Shown in pieces: positions 46,215-54,749 of a stretch of 64,000 bases of DNA. Numbering within the stretch: the first letter of the stretch is position 1; the number at the start of each line of letters is the position of its first letter. The DNA comes from DATJLY01 sp035604615. Its GTDB lineage: Bacteria > Pseudomonadota > Alphaproteobacteria > ATCC43930 > CGMCC-115725. Location: positions 62,001-126,000 of the forward strand of contig DATNID010000044.1 of assembly GCA_035604615.1 (NCBI GenBank), read 5' to 3'. A program made the position numbers and the translations under genes. The notes under the pieces are model-generated. The model was not told where the DNA came from, did no database searches, and saw only the letters and a list, made by a program, of their open reading frames with translations.

Positions 46215-46541
46215 TCACGGGTGCGCCGCCGCTCCCTCGCGCCGGGCGCGGGCGTGAACCTTGACCGAGATTTTCACTTCCTGTCCCAGCCGCCCGAGGA
46301 TCGTCATGAGCCGGTCGATGGTGAAGCGGCCGAAGCTGGCGCGGCGGATGCGGGAAAACTCGCTGTGCGAAATTCCCGTCCGGGCTTCCGCCTGCCGCGT
46401 GGACAGGCCTTCGCGCTCCAGGATTTTGACGATTTGCGCGCCCATGAGCGCCTTGGCCTGGCGCACATCGGCGTCGGGATAGCCGAAATCCTCATAGATA
46501 TTGCCGCTGCCGCGCACGACGTCCAATGCCGCTTTCTTCAT
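46215..46541 (-). CDS. higA: XRE-family antitoxin (HigA-like)
   Basis: A 108-residue helix-turn-helix protein. VRQAKALMGAQIVKILEREG leads into the HTH STRQAEARTGISHSEFSRIR, followed by FGRFTIDRLMTILGRLGQEV and a basic tail. This matches the HigA/XRE antitoxins that partner 'phage-derived Gp49-like' HigB toxins. Its ATG overlaps the stop of the upstream HigB-like remnant (ATGA), showing the ancestral operon. With the toxin broken, the antitoxin may persist as a free repressor or anti-addiction gene. Confidence 0.85.
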   Translation of the reverse strand: MKKAALDVVRGSGNIYEDFGYPDADVRQAKALMGAQIVKILEREGLSTRQAEARTGISHSEFSRIRRASFGRFTIDRLMTILGRLGQEVKISVKVHARARREGAAAHP

Positions 46542-46728
46542 AGTGCCTCCTTGAGCCGCTTCAGCCGTTCGACCACCAGATCGATCTCGGCCTTCGGCGT
46601 CTTGATCCCACCTTCGACTTCTTCTGAAAGGCGTGGATCACCCAAATTTCCTTGGCGCCTTGCGGGAAACCTTCGAAATCTCGCCTGGCCGCCTTTATCC
46701 AGGCTATTGACCGCGTCGTTCCGCTCAC
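46538..46728 (-). pseudogene. higB: HigB/Gp49-like toxin gene with internal deletion and frameshift
   Basis: The N-terminal piece, SIAWIKAARRDFEGFPQ, and the C-terminal pieces WVIHAFQKKSK and GIKTPKAEIDLVVERLKRLK match the two ends of HigB-type toxins (family pattern 'VRWIGSSRKDLKxFP...VLHAFQKKSKxGIKTPKxEIDL'). The ~50 central residues that form the active site are missing, and one frameshift lies after QKKSK. The likely start is the GTG at 46728. Only about 190 bp remain of an expected ~330. The gene should be inactive. Confidence 0.75.
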
Positions 46729-47248
46729 CGGGTCATGGTGACAAATTTGCCACCACCTGTCAATGACGGGCCGCGCTTATGCGCCAATCTCTTCCGGTGG
46801 CTCGCGGCTAATGGACAAGCCGAGCACGCATATCTCCGCGCGAGCAAAGTCCGAAGCGCGCCGACCAGCACCAACCGCCGCCGGCCGATTATCGTGGTGT
46901 CGCGTTGCCGATTCGCCGTCCGACGTTGAAAATGAATCGCGATGCTTCGGTTCTACGGTGGAAGTGGATGTCGTCAGCCTCCGGCTTCCCCATACGCCAT
47001 ACCCAATCCACGCCGAGGCCTATATTGCGGAATCCGACGGTCTAGCCTCAGCGTGAAAACACCCCTCGACCATCGTCTGCCCGACGGGCTATGTTGGGAA
47101 TGGACTGGCGAACTGGGGGCAGCATAGCGATGCGCGTAGTAAGCGCCTTTTACGTTCGCGTGTTGCTGTCACGCAATAGAAGCCGTCACCTAGGAATCCG
47201 TTACGTGAGCGGCTGTTTTGGCCGAAGCGAGAGAAGACCTCTCCCGTA
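46729..47248. other. 520-bp gene-poor region of lower GC
   Basis: No convincing gene was found; short open frames lack ribosome-binding sites and recognisable homology. It is less GC-rich than the core chromosome and leads into the decayed nuclease-methylase gene, marking the start of an imported segment that continues, apart from the IS, to about 51.1 kb. Confidence 0.55.
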
Positions 47249-48115
47249 ATGAGACGTCGTCCGCCGCGCACTGTCGAGCCTACGTTGAATGTTCATTTGG
47301 CTCGCCTATTGCGGCAGCAGCACCTTCTTGTAGAAGCGGAGCGTCGCGTCTCGGTTGCTTCCGGCAGCATCCAGATTGACGGCTTTCTCTATCGCGACAC
47401 AGATGCCATCGTGATCGAAGCAGAGTTCGAGCCTGCAATTTCCGTCAGAGCGGATGCGCAATCTCGACTCGGCGAAACTCTTGATGGCAAAAAAGTGACC
47501 TTGGCAGTTGCGCTGGTTTATCCAGATCAGCTTCGAGCTGTCCCGGATTCTGCGTTAGAAGGCGAGCTCGCGCGTCGAAGCGACCTCCGTTTTTCCGTTG
47601 GTGAGCTCCGCGAATCCCATACGCTTCTCGTCACCGATCCACGGAACGCGCGGTGGACCGCCGAGACGACGGGAGGAGTCCGCGACCTCGCCGATTTATT
47701 GTGGGACAAATGGACTGAGAGCAGTAGCGACAGGGAAGAATTAACGCAGTTATCCACTTAGCCGCGGCTACATTGGCCATGATGGAGACGGCGCGGCCAA
47801 TCCACGGCACCAACCTATTTCCGATGCCGCTCTCCGTTGATAGGTCCTCGCGACGACAACCGGTTGCATTGCTCGGCAGCCTCGACTTCCTGGCATCAAG
47901 CGCGTCGGCGCCTTTGACGCTCGACCTATTTTCGCACGACGGAGACGGCACTCTGGAGGGGCGGCGAGGGGCAGCGGGAACACCGCATACACCTCGGCCC
48001 GCTCAGATGCCGCCGATCGATCTTGCGATCCTGAATCCGCCGTACTTCAAATCTCAGGGGGTCGTTGACAGCGATTCGGTTGGCGCCAGCTCGTGGAAAT
48101 CTTTCTACGGTCTAA
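47249..48115 (+). pseudogene. Decayed nuclease-methylase gene, left part
   Basis: The first 170 codons (to a TAG at 47761) encode a PD-(D/E)XK-like region, IQIDGFLYRDTDAIVIEAEF, followed by a helical segment ending RDLADLLWDKW. In the next frame, INAVIHLAAATLAMMETARP, VALLGSLDFLASS and the methylase motif IDLAILNPPYFKS follow. These match the middle of large N6-adenine DNA methylases, where 'AVHLAAATL...GSLDLL...NPPF' comes after motif I. The SAM-binding motif I is absent, so a deletion plus frameshift near 47735-47750 has removed it. The IS element then interrupts the gene just after SSWKSFYGL. Confidence 0.75.
48112..48115. repeat. Target-site duplication (left), CTAA
   Basis: CTAA immediately before the IS, repeated at 49617-49620. 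This fits the four-base YTAR targets of IS5-family elements. Confidence 0.9.
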
Positions 48116-48191
48116 CAGGCTGTTGAAAATCCCGTAGCGGCGGCGTCGTTTGCATGATTCACTCGACGGGTGGATTTCGTCGAGGGAAGCG

Positions 48192-49277
48192 ATGCGCGGA
48201 TCGGACGAGCGGTCGGGCGAGCTGTTTTCCTACGTTGATCTTGAGGAGCGTGTCCGGCAGGACCACCCGCTGCGACCGATTCGGGAGATGGCGAACACGG
48301 CCCTGGGGAAGCTTTCTGCAGAATTTGCGGCGCTCTATTCCGGAACGGGTCGGCCGTCGATCGCGCCGGAGATGCTGCTGCGGGCGATGCTGTTGCAGGC
48401 CTTCTACTCGGTTCGCTCGGAGCGTCAGCTCATGGACCGGCTTGAGTTTGACCTGCTGTTCCGGTGGTTCGTGGGGCTCGGAATCGATGATCCGGTGTGG
48501 GACCATTCGACCTTCTCGAAGAACCGCGACCGGCTCTTGGATGGGGAGATTGCGGCGAAGTTCCTGGTGGCGGTGCTGGCCCAGCCTCGGGTGAAGCGGC
48601 TCCTGTCGAGCGAGCACTTCTCGGTGGACGGCACGCTGATCGAGGCTTGGGCGTCGATGAAGAGCTTCAAGCCCAAGGATAGCGGTGACGGCCCCGAGGG
48701 TGGCGGCCGCAATGCGCCGGCCGACTTCAAAGGCCAGAAGCGATCGAACGAGACGCACCGGAGCACGACCGATCCGGATGCCAAGCTTTACCGCAAGGGA
48801 CCGGGAATGGAGGCGAAGCTGTGCTTCATCGGCCACGGGCTGATGGAGAACCGTTCCGGCCTGATCGTGGACGCGTGTCTCACCCGCGTGTCGGGGCATG
48901 CCGAGCGATTAGCGGCATTGGAGCTGATCGCGGGCTTCGCCGATCGCCCGATGGCGATCACGCTCGGCGCCGACAAGGGATACGATGCCGCCGACTTCAT
49001 CGAGGAGCTGCGAACGATGAACGTGCGCCCCCACGTGGCGCAGAATACCAGCCGGCGGCGCTCGGCGATCGACAGGCGGACGACGCGTCATGCCGGCTAC
49101 GCGGCGAGCCAGCGCATCCGCAAGCGCATCGAGGAGGCGTTCGGCTGGATCAAGACCGTGGCCGGGATGCGCAAGACCAAGCTGCGCGGTCTGCCGAAGG
49201 TCGATTGGGCCTTCACTTTCGCTGCCGCGGCCTACAACCTCGTTCGTCTGCCCAAGCTCCTGGCCGTGCCGACATGA
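48192..49277 (+). CDS. IS5-family transposase
   Basis: A 361-residue DDE transposase. The N-terminal MRGSDERSGELFSYVDLEER and LLRAMLLQAFYSVRSERQLM form the DUF772-like domain. Catalytic residues are in EHFSVDGTLIEAWASMKSFK (Asp), ITLGADKGYDAADFIEELR (Asp) and RKRIEEAFGWIKTVAGMRKT (Glu). AGGGAAG lies just before the ATG, preferred over a TTG 42 bp upstream. The gene looks intact, so the element may still move. Its last bases overlap the start of the passenger gene. Confidence 0.95.
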   Translation: MRGSDERSGELFSYVDLEERVRQDHPLRPIREMANTALGKLSAEFAALYSGTGRPSIAPEMLLRAMLLQAFYSVRSERQLMDRLEFDLLFRWFVGLGIDDPVWDHSTFSKNRDRLLDGEIAAKFLVAVLAQPRVKRLLSSEHFSVDGTLIEAWASMKSFKPKDSGDGPEGGGRNAPADFKGQKRSNETHRSTTDPDAKLYRKGPGMEAKLCFIGHGLMENRSGLIVDACLTRVSGHAERLAALELIAGFADRPMAITLGADKGYDAADFIEELRTMNVRPHVAQNTSRRRSAIDRRTTRHAGYAASQRIRKRIEEAFGWIKTVAGMRKTKLRGLPKVDWAFTFAAAAYNLVRLPKLLAVPT

Positions 49278-49600
49278 CGCCGAAGCCGTCCAGCCGCCTG
49301 AAAGGAAAATGGCGGATCGTCGAGACGGAGCTGTGGGACGCCGACCATCTCGACTTGGTTGCGCCGGCCTACATCACCTTCGACGGCAAGGGCCGCGGCG
49401 AATTCGCCTTCGGCGCTCTCACCGCCACGCTCGAAGCGGCATTCACGCCCAGCGGGGCCGACTTCAACTGGCACGGCTTCGACGAGGGAGACGAGGTCTC
49501 CGGTGACGGCTGGGCAGAACTCGACGACGATGGCTCCATCACCGGCGAAATCACCTTCGACAACGGCGATGAAACCACCTATCGCGCTCGGCCATGGTAG
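49274..49600 (+). CDS. IS passenger gene: 108-aa acidic protein of unknown function
   Basis: A 108-residue protein inside the IS, starting in an ATGA overlap with the transposase stop. It begins MTPKPSSRLKGKWRIVETEL and continues WDADHLDLVAPAYITFDGKG, RGEFAFGALTATLEAAF, FNWHGFDEGDEVSGDGWAEL and ITFDNGDETTYRARPW. This beta-rich family ('KWRIxExExWDxDxLDLVxPAxIxF') is widespread as a hypothetical protein, in chromosomes and beside transposases. No enzyme motif is seen. The intact frame and coupling suggest it is co-expressed and moved with the transposase. Confidence 0.85.
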   Translation: MTPKPSSRLKGKWRIVETELWDADHLDLVAPAYITFDGKGRGEFAFGALTATLEAAFTPSGADFNWHGFDEGDEVSGDGWAELDDDGSITGEITFDNGDETTYRARPW

Positions 49601-49616
49601 GTTCTTCAACAGCCTG

Positions 49617-51032
49617 CTAATGGCGTCCGAAGAGGACGGCGCTCTTATGCGAGAGGAACTACAGCGCCGCTTAAGAAACACAGCGGGAAGCATGAAAGCC
49701 GGTGGGTCACCGTTTATGGTGCTGGTCGATGAACGGATTACGGATGATGGGTCTTTTGCTTGCGTCCTGCCGACCACAGTTTGGACGGGCAGCTCTTGGC
49801 GTGAAATTCGAGACCTCTGGGCGCGAAGATATCGATTTGATTGGATTGTAGTCAGCCACGATGACCGTTACCGCTCAGCGCGGGATGCGGTTCCAGGACG
49901 TAGCTTCGTGTCGATGTCTGAGTCGACACGAATCGCTGAAACCTTAATCGTAGCACGCCGACATGGCACAGGAGTCCGTGGCACAATAACAAGCGTGGTT
50001 AACCTCGCTCATAATCCCGATCACCCAATCGACGCGTCAAATCTAGCGCGCCAGTTGCTTGCGCTCAACCCGAATGAAAGTCCGAGGCTGGACGAGCGCC
50101 CTGGTCCCACCCGGCAAATATCGGCAGGGCAGAGCCGAGATCCTTGGGGAGAAGTGCTCCGCGTCTTTTGGTCGGCCGATGTTACACGCAATGTTCAAGA
50201 TATCGGGCGCCAGATCGGCATTGCTACGGCGCTGCGGTCAACGGAACTGTTGCAAATCGGATGGCATTTGTCATCCGGTCGGCTATGGCTTCCGGGATGC
50301 GAGTCGGTCGATGTACCGGTTTGCGCGGTGGACGAGCTCGCTACCACTTCACCCTGGCACCACGCAATTAAGGGCTCACGCGGTCCGTACAGAATTGTTG
50401 AAACTGGCCATTCAGGGCGGCCTGCAATTTGGCACCACCAGGCGGACCAAGTCACCCACCTTGCCGCCAACGCTAATGCCCGATTGCTTGTCAAGCCTGG
50501 GCGCGTTTCTGACGCGGATCAGTTGTGGGAGTGTTCGGGACGCCTCCACGTAGCCCTCGAACTCAGGCTCGCTTCTCAACGAATTTCCGCTACGTGGGCT
50601 GAGCAGCCAATGCTCGGTATCAGGTCGTGGAACACGCTAAAAATGAGAGATACGTTGCAGTCTTGCATGAGCCACGAGAGAGCATTGACGCTATGGTTCA
50701 ATAGTACACTTGGACTGCTCCTCCGCATCTTGCATGGAAACCGCCCGTACCTCGGACGGGTCAGCTTGCCGATTGAGGTCCTTCGAGAATTGCCGGTGAT
50801 TGACGTGAGACAACTTACGACCGCCAACCTTTCCTCGATAGATCGACTGTGGGAAGAGATTGCGCCCCAGCTTCTTTTGCCGTTCGCGAATGCGGAGGCA
50901 GACGATGCTCGAAGAGTCATCGATGATCGTCTCGCAACCGAGATATTTCACATGAACCGGCAAGCGGTAGACCAGCTACATGCTCTTCGGAGGCGCTTGG
51001 TCGCGGAGCCAATGGTCTTCGCGCGGTTCTAA
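49617..51032 (+). pseudogene. Decayed nuclease-methylase gene, right part
   Basis: Continues the methylase frame after the IS: LMASEEDGALMREELQRRLR, then GSFACVLPTTVWTGSSWREI and RDLWARRYRFDWIVVSHDDR, which match the segment after the NPPY motif in N6-adenine methylases ('DGRLAFVLPxxxLxGxSWxxIRxLL'). About 470 codons remain open. They include GLLLRILHGNRPYLGRVSLP and VLRELPVIDVRQL near the end, resembling target-recognition parts of fused restriction-modification enzymes. It begins at the second CTAA and has no start of its own beyond an incidental ATG. Not functional unless expressed as a fragment. Confidence 0.75.
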
Positions 51033-51179
51033 TTCGCCGTGATCGAAAAAGTCGTGCGGTTGGTTGCTATGACCGATGGTCGATTTAGGTCGTCGGTCGA
51101 CTGCGACTTTATCTTGATAATGTGGGTTCGTAAATAAAGCTGAAGCGTCGTTTCGTTTGATGCCGTCGTACCAGAATTC

Positions 51180-51480
51180 TCACGCCCCCATCACCCCCGC
51201 CAACTCCCCGAAATCCCCCGCCACCACATCGAACGCGCCCTGCGCCACGGTCTCGACCTTGCCCTGCGGCCCGTGCTCCAACGGCCGCGACACGTATCCC
51301 GTGCGCAGGCCCTGGCGCCGCGCCGCGTCGAGGTCGCCCGTGTGCGCCGCCACCATCATCACCGCGCCCGGCTCGAGTCCCAGCAGCGCCGGCACCATCC
51401 GGTAGGTCTCGGGATCGGGCTTGTAGCGCCGCACCAGCTCGGCCGAGAACACCATGTCCCACGGCAACCCGGCGCGCCGA
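51180..51480 (-). pseudogene. Displaced 3'-end fragment of the haloacid-dehalogenase-like gene
   Basis: About 100 codons parallel the C-terminal part of the intact HAD gene at 52520-52829: GLPWDMVFSAELVRRYKPDP, VMMVAAHTGDLDAARRQGLR and VETVAQGAFDVVAGDFGELA. The copy keeps a good frame and stop but has no start, no catalytic Asp motif, and visible sequence drift from the intact gene. It ends abruptly after the GGCGCGC at 51480. Between it and the intact gene lies a two-gene nucleotidyltransferase cassette. Confidence 0.88.
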
Positions 51481-51587
51481 TGGTGCTGGCAGCGCCGGTG
51501 GGATCGGGTCGGCTCTGCAATGCCGCGGCAAATCATTTGAACCGCGCGCCGCAAGATCGGTGCCGGCAAGGCGTCCGTTCGGACGAG

Positions 51588-51830
51588 CTATGAAGATATG
51601 AAGCTGCGCCCGCCGTTGGTGGGCTTCGAGACCGCCGAGGAGTCGGAAGCGAAGCGCGGCCGTGCCCCGCGCTCGCGAGCCGCATCGTCGATGGCTTGCA
51701 GGAGGGCACGCTTCGATGGCGAACGCGTAGCGCCGCTGTTGGCGGGAACATAGTCGCGCCCTGTCACGCCGGAACGGGACTTCCAACGCTCGATAGTCTC
51801 GGCCTGACGCTCAAGAGTCGTGCGCTTCAT
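51588..51830 (-). CDS. Small partner protein of a nucleotidyltransferase cassette
   Basis: An 80-residue basic protein, MKRTTLERQAETIERWKSRS then a helical middle SPSKRALLQAIDDAARERGA and a Ser/Gly-rich tail. Its ATG lies 20 bp inside the end of the nucleotidyltransferase gene, so translation is coupled. The short, basic, helical character fits an antitoxin or DNA-binding partner, but no family is recognised. An alternative is a relic of a larger gene, since the tail looks disordered. Confidence 0.55.
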   Translation of the reverse strand: MKRTTLERQAETIERWKSRSGVTGRDYVPANSGATRSPSKRALLQAIDDAARERGARPRFASDSSAVSKPTNGGRSFISS

Positions 51831-52407
51831 CGGCTTTCTCCGAGAGGAACCGCAGGCTGTAAGTTCCAGCAGTCTCGTAACCTATTCGCTGGTCAAGGTA
51901 ATCCTCGTCCAGGGGCGTTTCAACGTCGAGTTTTGCGATCCGGTAAAGAACGATGGCTTGTGTCAACATTTCGCCGTGCGCGGCAGGATTAGCGCAAAAC
52001 TGGCCCATGCGGTCCGCAATCATGTCTTCGACGGCGGGGACTGCCACGGGCTCCCCTTCGGTGTCCAACGTCACGAGGCGTACCCGCGCCTCGTCCGCCG
52101 CTCCATCGAAAAGCTCGCCGGAGACCACTTCGACACCGATGCCGAGGCTGGGGTGAAAGACGCCGCGCAGCAAGGCACCCGCGCCGCTGGGCCGCCTGAA
52201 ACCCCTTGCGATAAGCGCTTCCTCAAGTTCTCGCGTCGCATCCGTCACCACATCGAAGTCGCCCGACACGATGCTTCCGCCGGTATAGAATTCGACGGCG
52301 GCGCCTCCCACGATCACCGGGCGCTTGTGGCCTGCCCTCATTATCTCGGCGAAAGCGCCGGCTAGGAGTTTCAGTGCCTCGACAAATTCAGTGCGATAGG
52401 TCGCCAT
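51811..52407 (-). CDS. Nucleotidyltransferase-fold protein (AbiEii/MNT-like)
   Basis: A 198-residue protein with a minimal nucleotidyltransferase signature: RPVIVGGAAVEFYTGGSIVS (GG motif) then GDFDVVTDATRELEEALIAR (DxD pair). The C-terminal half, VEDMIADRMGQFCANPAAHG and MLTQAIVLYRIAKLDVETPL, resembles the helical part of AbiEii- or DUF6036-like proteins. Such enzymes often act as toxins or tRNA modifiers in phage-defence or toxin-antitoxin modules. The ATG at 52407 was chosen because MATYRTEFVEALKLLA begins the conserved part. It overlaps the small downstream gene, forming a two-gene cassette between a dehalogenase-like gene and its displaced 3' end. Confidence 0.75.
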   Translation of the reverse strand: MATYRTEFVEALKLLAGAFAEIMRAGHKRPVIVGGAAVEFYTGGSIVSGDFDVVTDATRELEEALIARGFRRPSGAGALLRGVFHPSLGIGVEVVSGELFDGAADEARVRLVTLDTEGEPVAVPAVEDMIADRMGQFCANPAAHGEMLTQAIVLYRIAKLDVETPLDEDYLDQRIGYETAGTYSLRFLSEKADEAHDS

Positions 52408-52519
52408 GTTCGATATTCCGCGCCGCGCGAGGCCATTATGGCTCAAAGGTCGATAATGGCGCGACAGGCGCAAAGCGTTATTTCGCTTCGGCACGCCGCC
52501 ACGGCAAAGATGATGCGCT

Positions 52520-53233
52520 TCACGCCCCCATCATTCCGGCCAGCTCCCCGAAATCCCCTGCCACCACGTCGAACGCGCCTTGCGCCACGGTCTCGACCTT
52601 CGCCGGCTTCCCGTGCTCCAGGGGCCGCGACACATATCCCGTGCGCAGGCCCTGGCGCCGCGCGGCCTCGAGGTCGCCCGTGTGCGCCGCCACCATCATC
52701 ACCTCGGCGGGCGCCACCCCCAGCAGCGACGGCACCATCAGATAGGTCTCGGGATCGGGCTTGTAGCGCCGCACCAGCTCGGCCGAGAACACCACGTCCC
52801 ACGGCAATCCGGCGCGCTTGGCCATGGCGACCAGGAGCCCGACCCCGCCGTTCGACAAGGTGCCGATGACGAAGCGCCGCTTCAGGCGCGTCAGGCCCTC
52901 GACCGCGTCGGGCCAGGGATCGAGCCGATGCCAGGCGAGGTTGAGATGATTGCGCTCGTCCTCGGCGAGGTCGATCCCGAACCGCGCCAGCACATCGTCG
53001 AGGATCATGCGGTGGAGCCGGTCGAGCCCGGTCCAGCCGAGCGCGCCCTCGCGCACGCGCTGCATCGCCGGCTGATAGCCCGCGCGCCAGGCGTCGGCGA
53101 AAGCGGGCCAGTCGGCTTCGATGCGCATGGCGCGGCCCAGCGCCGCGAGCTCGCGAATGACGCTGCCGCGCCAATCGACCACCGTGCCGAACACGTCGAA
53201 CACCAGGGCGCGGATTTGGGCGGGGTCGCTCAC
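52520..53233 (-). CDS. HAD-family hydrolase, (S)-2-haloacid dehalogenase-like
   Basis: A 237-residue haloacid dehalogenase type II homologue: motif I VFDVFGTVVDWRGSVIREL (nucleophile Asp), motif II TLSNGGVGLL, motif III Lys in RRYKPDPETYLMVPSLLG, and motif IV VMMVAAHTGDLEAARRQGLR. The C-terminal GYVSRPLEHG is typical of the group. Start is GTG at 53233. Dehalogenation of L-2-haloacids is the founding reaction, but many relatives have other phosphatase-like roles. It follows a 43-codon membrane-peptide gene by eight bases. A diverged copy of its 3' third lies ~1 kb downstream. Confidence 0.9.
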   Translation of the reverse strand: MSDPAQIRALVFDVFGTVVDWRGSVIRELAALGRAMRIEADWPAFADAWRAGYQPAMQRVREGALGWTGLDRLHRMILDDVLARFGIDLAEDERNHLNLAWHRLDPWPDAVEGLTRLKRRFVIGTLSNGGVGLLVAMAKRAGLPWDVVFSAELVRRYKPDPETYLMVPSLLGVAPAEVMMVAAHTGDLEAARRQGLRTGYVSRPLEHGKPAKVETVAQGAFDVVAGDFGELAGMMGA

Positions 53234-53241
53234 GGGCGGCC

Positions 53242-53373
53242 TCAGTGCCCGCCGGGACCGCGATCGGGCGGCGGCGGCGCGGCGGCGGCGCCGCGGCCGG
53301 GGATGCACCACAGACAAAAACCGACCGCCAGGCTGCCCAGAACGTAGAAAATCAGGCCCGATCCGTACGACAT
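53242..53373 (-). CDS. Small single-pass membrane protein (43 aa)
   Basis: A 43-residue peptide, MSYGSGLIFYVLGSLAVGFC then LWCIPGRGAAAAPPPPDRGP and a short His-ending tail, with one membrane helix. It ends eight bases before the HAD gene's GTG start, so the two are probably co-transcribed. Ribosome-binding site is weak (GGGAAA). It resembles the 52-residue membrane peptide ahead of the omega-aminotransferase only in general style. Confidence 0.5.
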   Translation of the reverse strand: MSYGSGLIFYVLGSLAVGFCLWCIPGRGAAAAPPPPDRGPGGH

Positions 53374-53440
53374 GCTGACATTTCCCGTGGGGTTGCGTAC
53401 ATCGCCCGACGCTAACACGCGGCGGCGGAGCGACGCGAGG

Positions 53441-54718
53441 ATGGACTTGCTCAAGCGCAGCCCGGTGCCGGGCTTCGACGACGAGGCCAATCTGCGCCGC
53501 GCGCTGCGCCGCAACCGCGCGCTCGCCACCGGGTTACTCGTTGCGGCGGCTGCGGTTTTCCTCGGCACCAGCGCGCTCGGGGCGGCGGGGTTCTGGGTCG
53601 GGCTGGTGCGCGCCGGGGCGGAGGCGGCGCTGGTCGGCGGGCTCGCCGACTGGTTCGCGGTGACGGCCCTCTTCCGCCATCCCTTCGGCCTCCCCATGCC
53701 GCGCACCGCCATCATCCCCAACCACAAGGACCGCATCGGCGCCGGGCTCGGCCTGTTCGTCGAGCGCAATTTCCTTGCGCCGGACATTCTCGCCGCGAAA
53801 CTTGCAGCCCTTGCGCCGGTGCGCCACGCAAGCTTATGGCTCGCCGCCCCCGAGCATGCCCGCGCCGTCGCGACCCGCCTCGCCGCGGCCCTGCCGCCCC
53901 TCCTCCGCTCCCTCGAGGACCGCGAGCTCAGAACCTTCATTCTGCGTACTTTTCACGACCAGCTCCGCGAATTGGAACTCGCGCCGGCGCTCGGCCGCAT
54001 CGTCGCGCTGCTCACGCGAAGCGGGCAGTACGACGCGCTGTTCGACCGCGCGCTCGACGCCGCGCACGACGCGCTCGCGCGGAACGCCGACCGACTTTAC
54101 GCCATGGTCGCGGAGCGCAGCCGCTGGTGGGTCCCGCGCGCGATCGACCGCCGCATCGCCGAGACGATCATCGGCGGCATCGAGGATATCCTGGCGGAGC
54201 TGCGCAAGCCCGACAGCGAGGCGCGCGCCCAGTTCCGCGCCGGGGTCGAGACCATGGCGGCGCAGCTCGTGGCTTCGCCGTCCTGGCGCCAGCGCGTCGC
54301 AGAGATCAAGGACCGGCTGCTCGAGCAGAACGAGGTGCAGGCTTGGCTCGGCGGCGTTTGGGACGAGCTGCGCGGAATCGTGCTCGAGGACTTGGAGGCG
54401 CCGTCATCGCGCACGCGCGAGGCGCTCGCTCAGGGACTCCTCTCCCTCGGCCGCACCCTCGCTGCAGATGCCGAAATGCAGCGCCGGCTGCATGGCGGGC
54501 TCGAGCACCTGGTGCTCGCGGTGGTGCCGTGGCGCGGCCAGATCGCGGCGCTCATCGCGGAGGTGGTGCGAAGCTGGGACGCGGACACCGTCACCGAACG
54601 GCTCGAGCTCGCGCTCGGCAGCGACCTGCAATATATCCGCATGAGCGGCACGCTGGTGGGCGCCAGCGTCGGTTGCGTGCTATTCCTTATCGCGCGATTC
54701 GCGTGGCCTGGCGGTTGA
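53441..54718 (+). CDS. DUF445 membrane protein
   Basis: A 425-residue protein. Two N-terminal helices (LATGLLVAAAAVFLGTSALG and FWVGLVRAGAEAALVGGLAD) lead into the family's WFAVTALFRHPFGLPMPRTA and IIPNHKDRIGAGLGLFVERN. A long, charged, mostly helical middle is followed by a final helix LVGASVGCVLFLIARFAWPG. This is the DUF445 (YjiN-like) layout, whose function is unknown. The ATG at 53441 lies right after a GAGG. It is followed by the amidase gene 31 bp downstream. Confidence 0.9.
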   Translation: MDLLKRSPVPGFDDEANLRRALRRNRALATGLLVAAAAVFLGTSALGAAGFWVGLVRAGAEAALVGGLADWFAVTALFRHPFGLPMPRTAIIPNHKDRIGAGLGLFVERNFLAPDILAAKLAALAPVRHASLWLAAPEHARAVATRLAAALPPLLRSLEDRELRTFILRTFHDQLRELELAPALGRIVALLTRSGQYDALFDRALDAAHDALARNADRLYAMVAERSRWWVPRAIDRRIAETIIGGIEDILAELRKPDSEARAQFRAGVETMAAQLVASPSWRQRVAEIKDRLLEQNEVQAWLGGVWDELRGIVLEDLEAPSSRTREALAQGLLSLGRTLAADAEMQRRLHGGLEHLVLAVVPWRGQIAALIAEVVRSWDADTVTERLELALGSDLQYIRMSGTLVGASVGCVLFLIARFAWPGG

Positions 54719-54749
54719 CCGGTCCGGTGCATCAGGACCAATGTGAGCG

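Larger units (their letters stand above)
48116..49616 (+). mobile_element. IS5-family insertion sequence with passenger gene
   Basis: A complete element of about 1.5 kb. The ends are inverted repeats: CAGGCTGTTGAAAATCCC on the left and, read inward from the right, CAGGCTGTTGAAGAACCTAC. Both flanks carry CTAA. It holds a full-length transposase and a second gene overlapping it by four bases. Removing the element and one CTAA rejoins the flanking methylase frame without change, so insertion was simple and probably recent compared with the gene's other damage. Confidence 0.95.

Noticed and set aside
46729..47248. Small open frames in the gene-poor stretch before the methylase remnant
   Set aside because: Several 60-100 codon frames overlap each other, lack ribosome sites and have no family resemblance. 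They may be degraded sequence.
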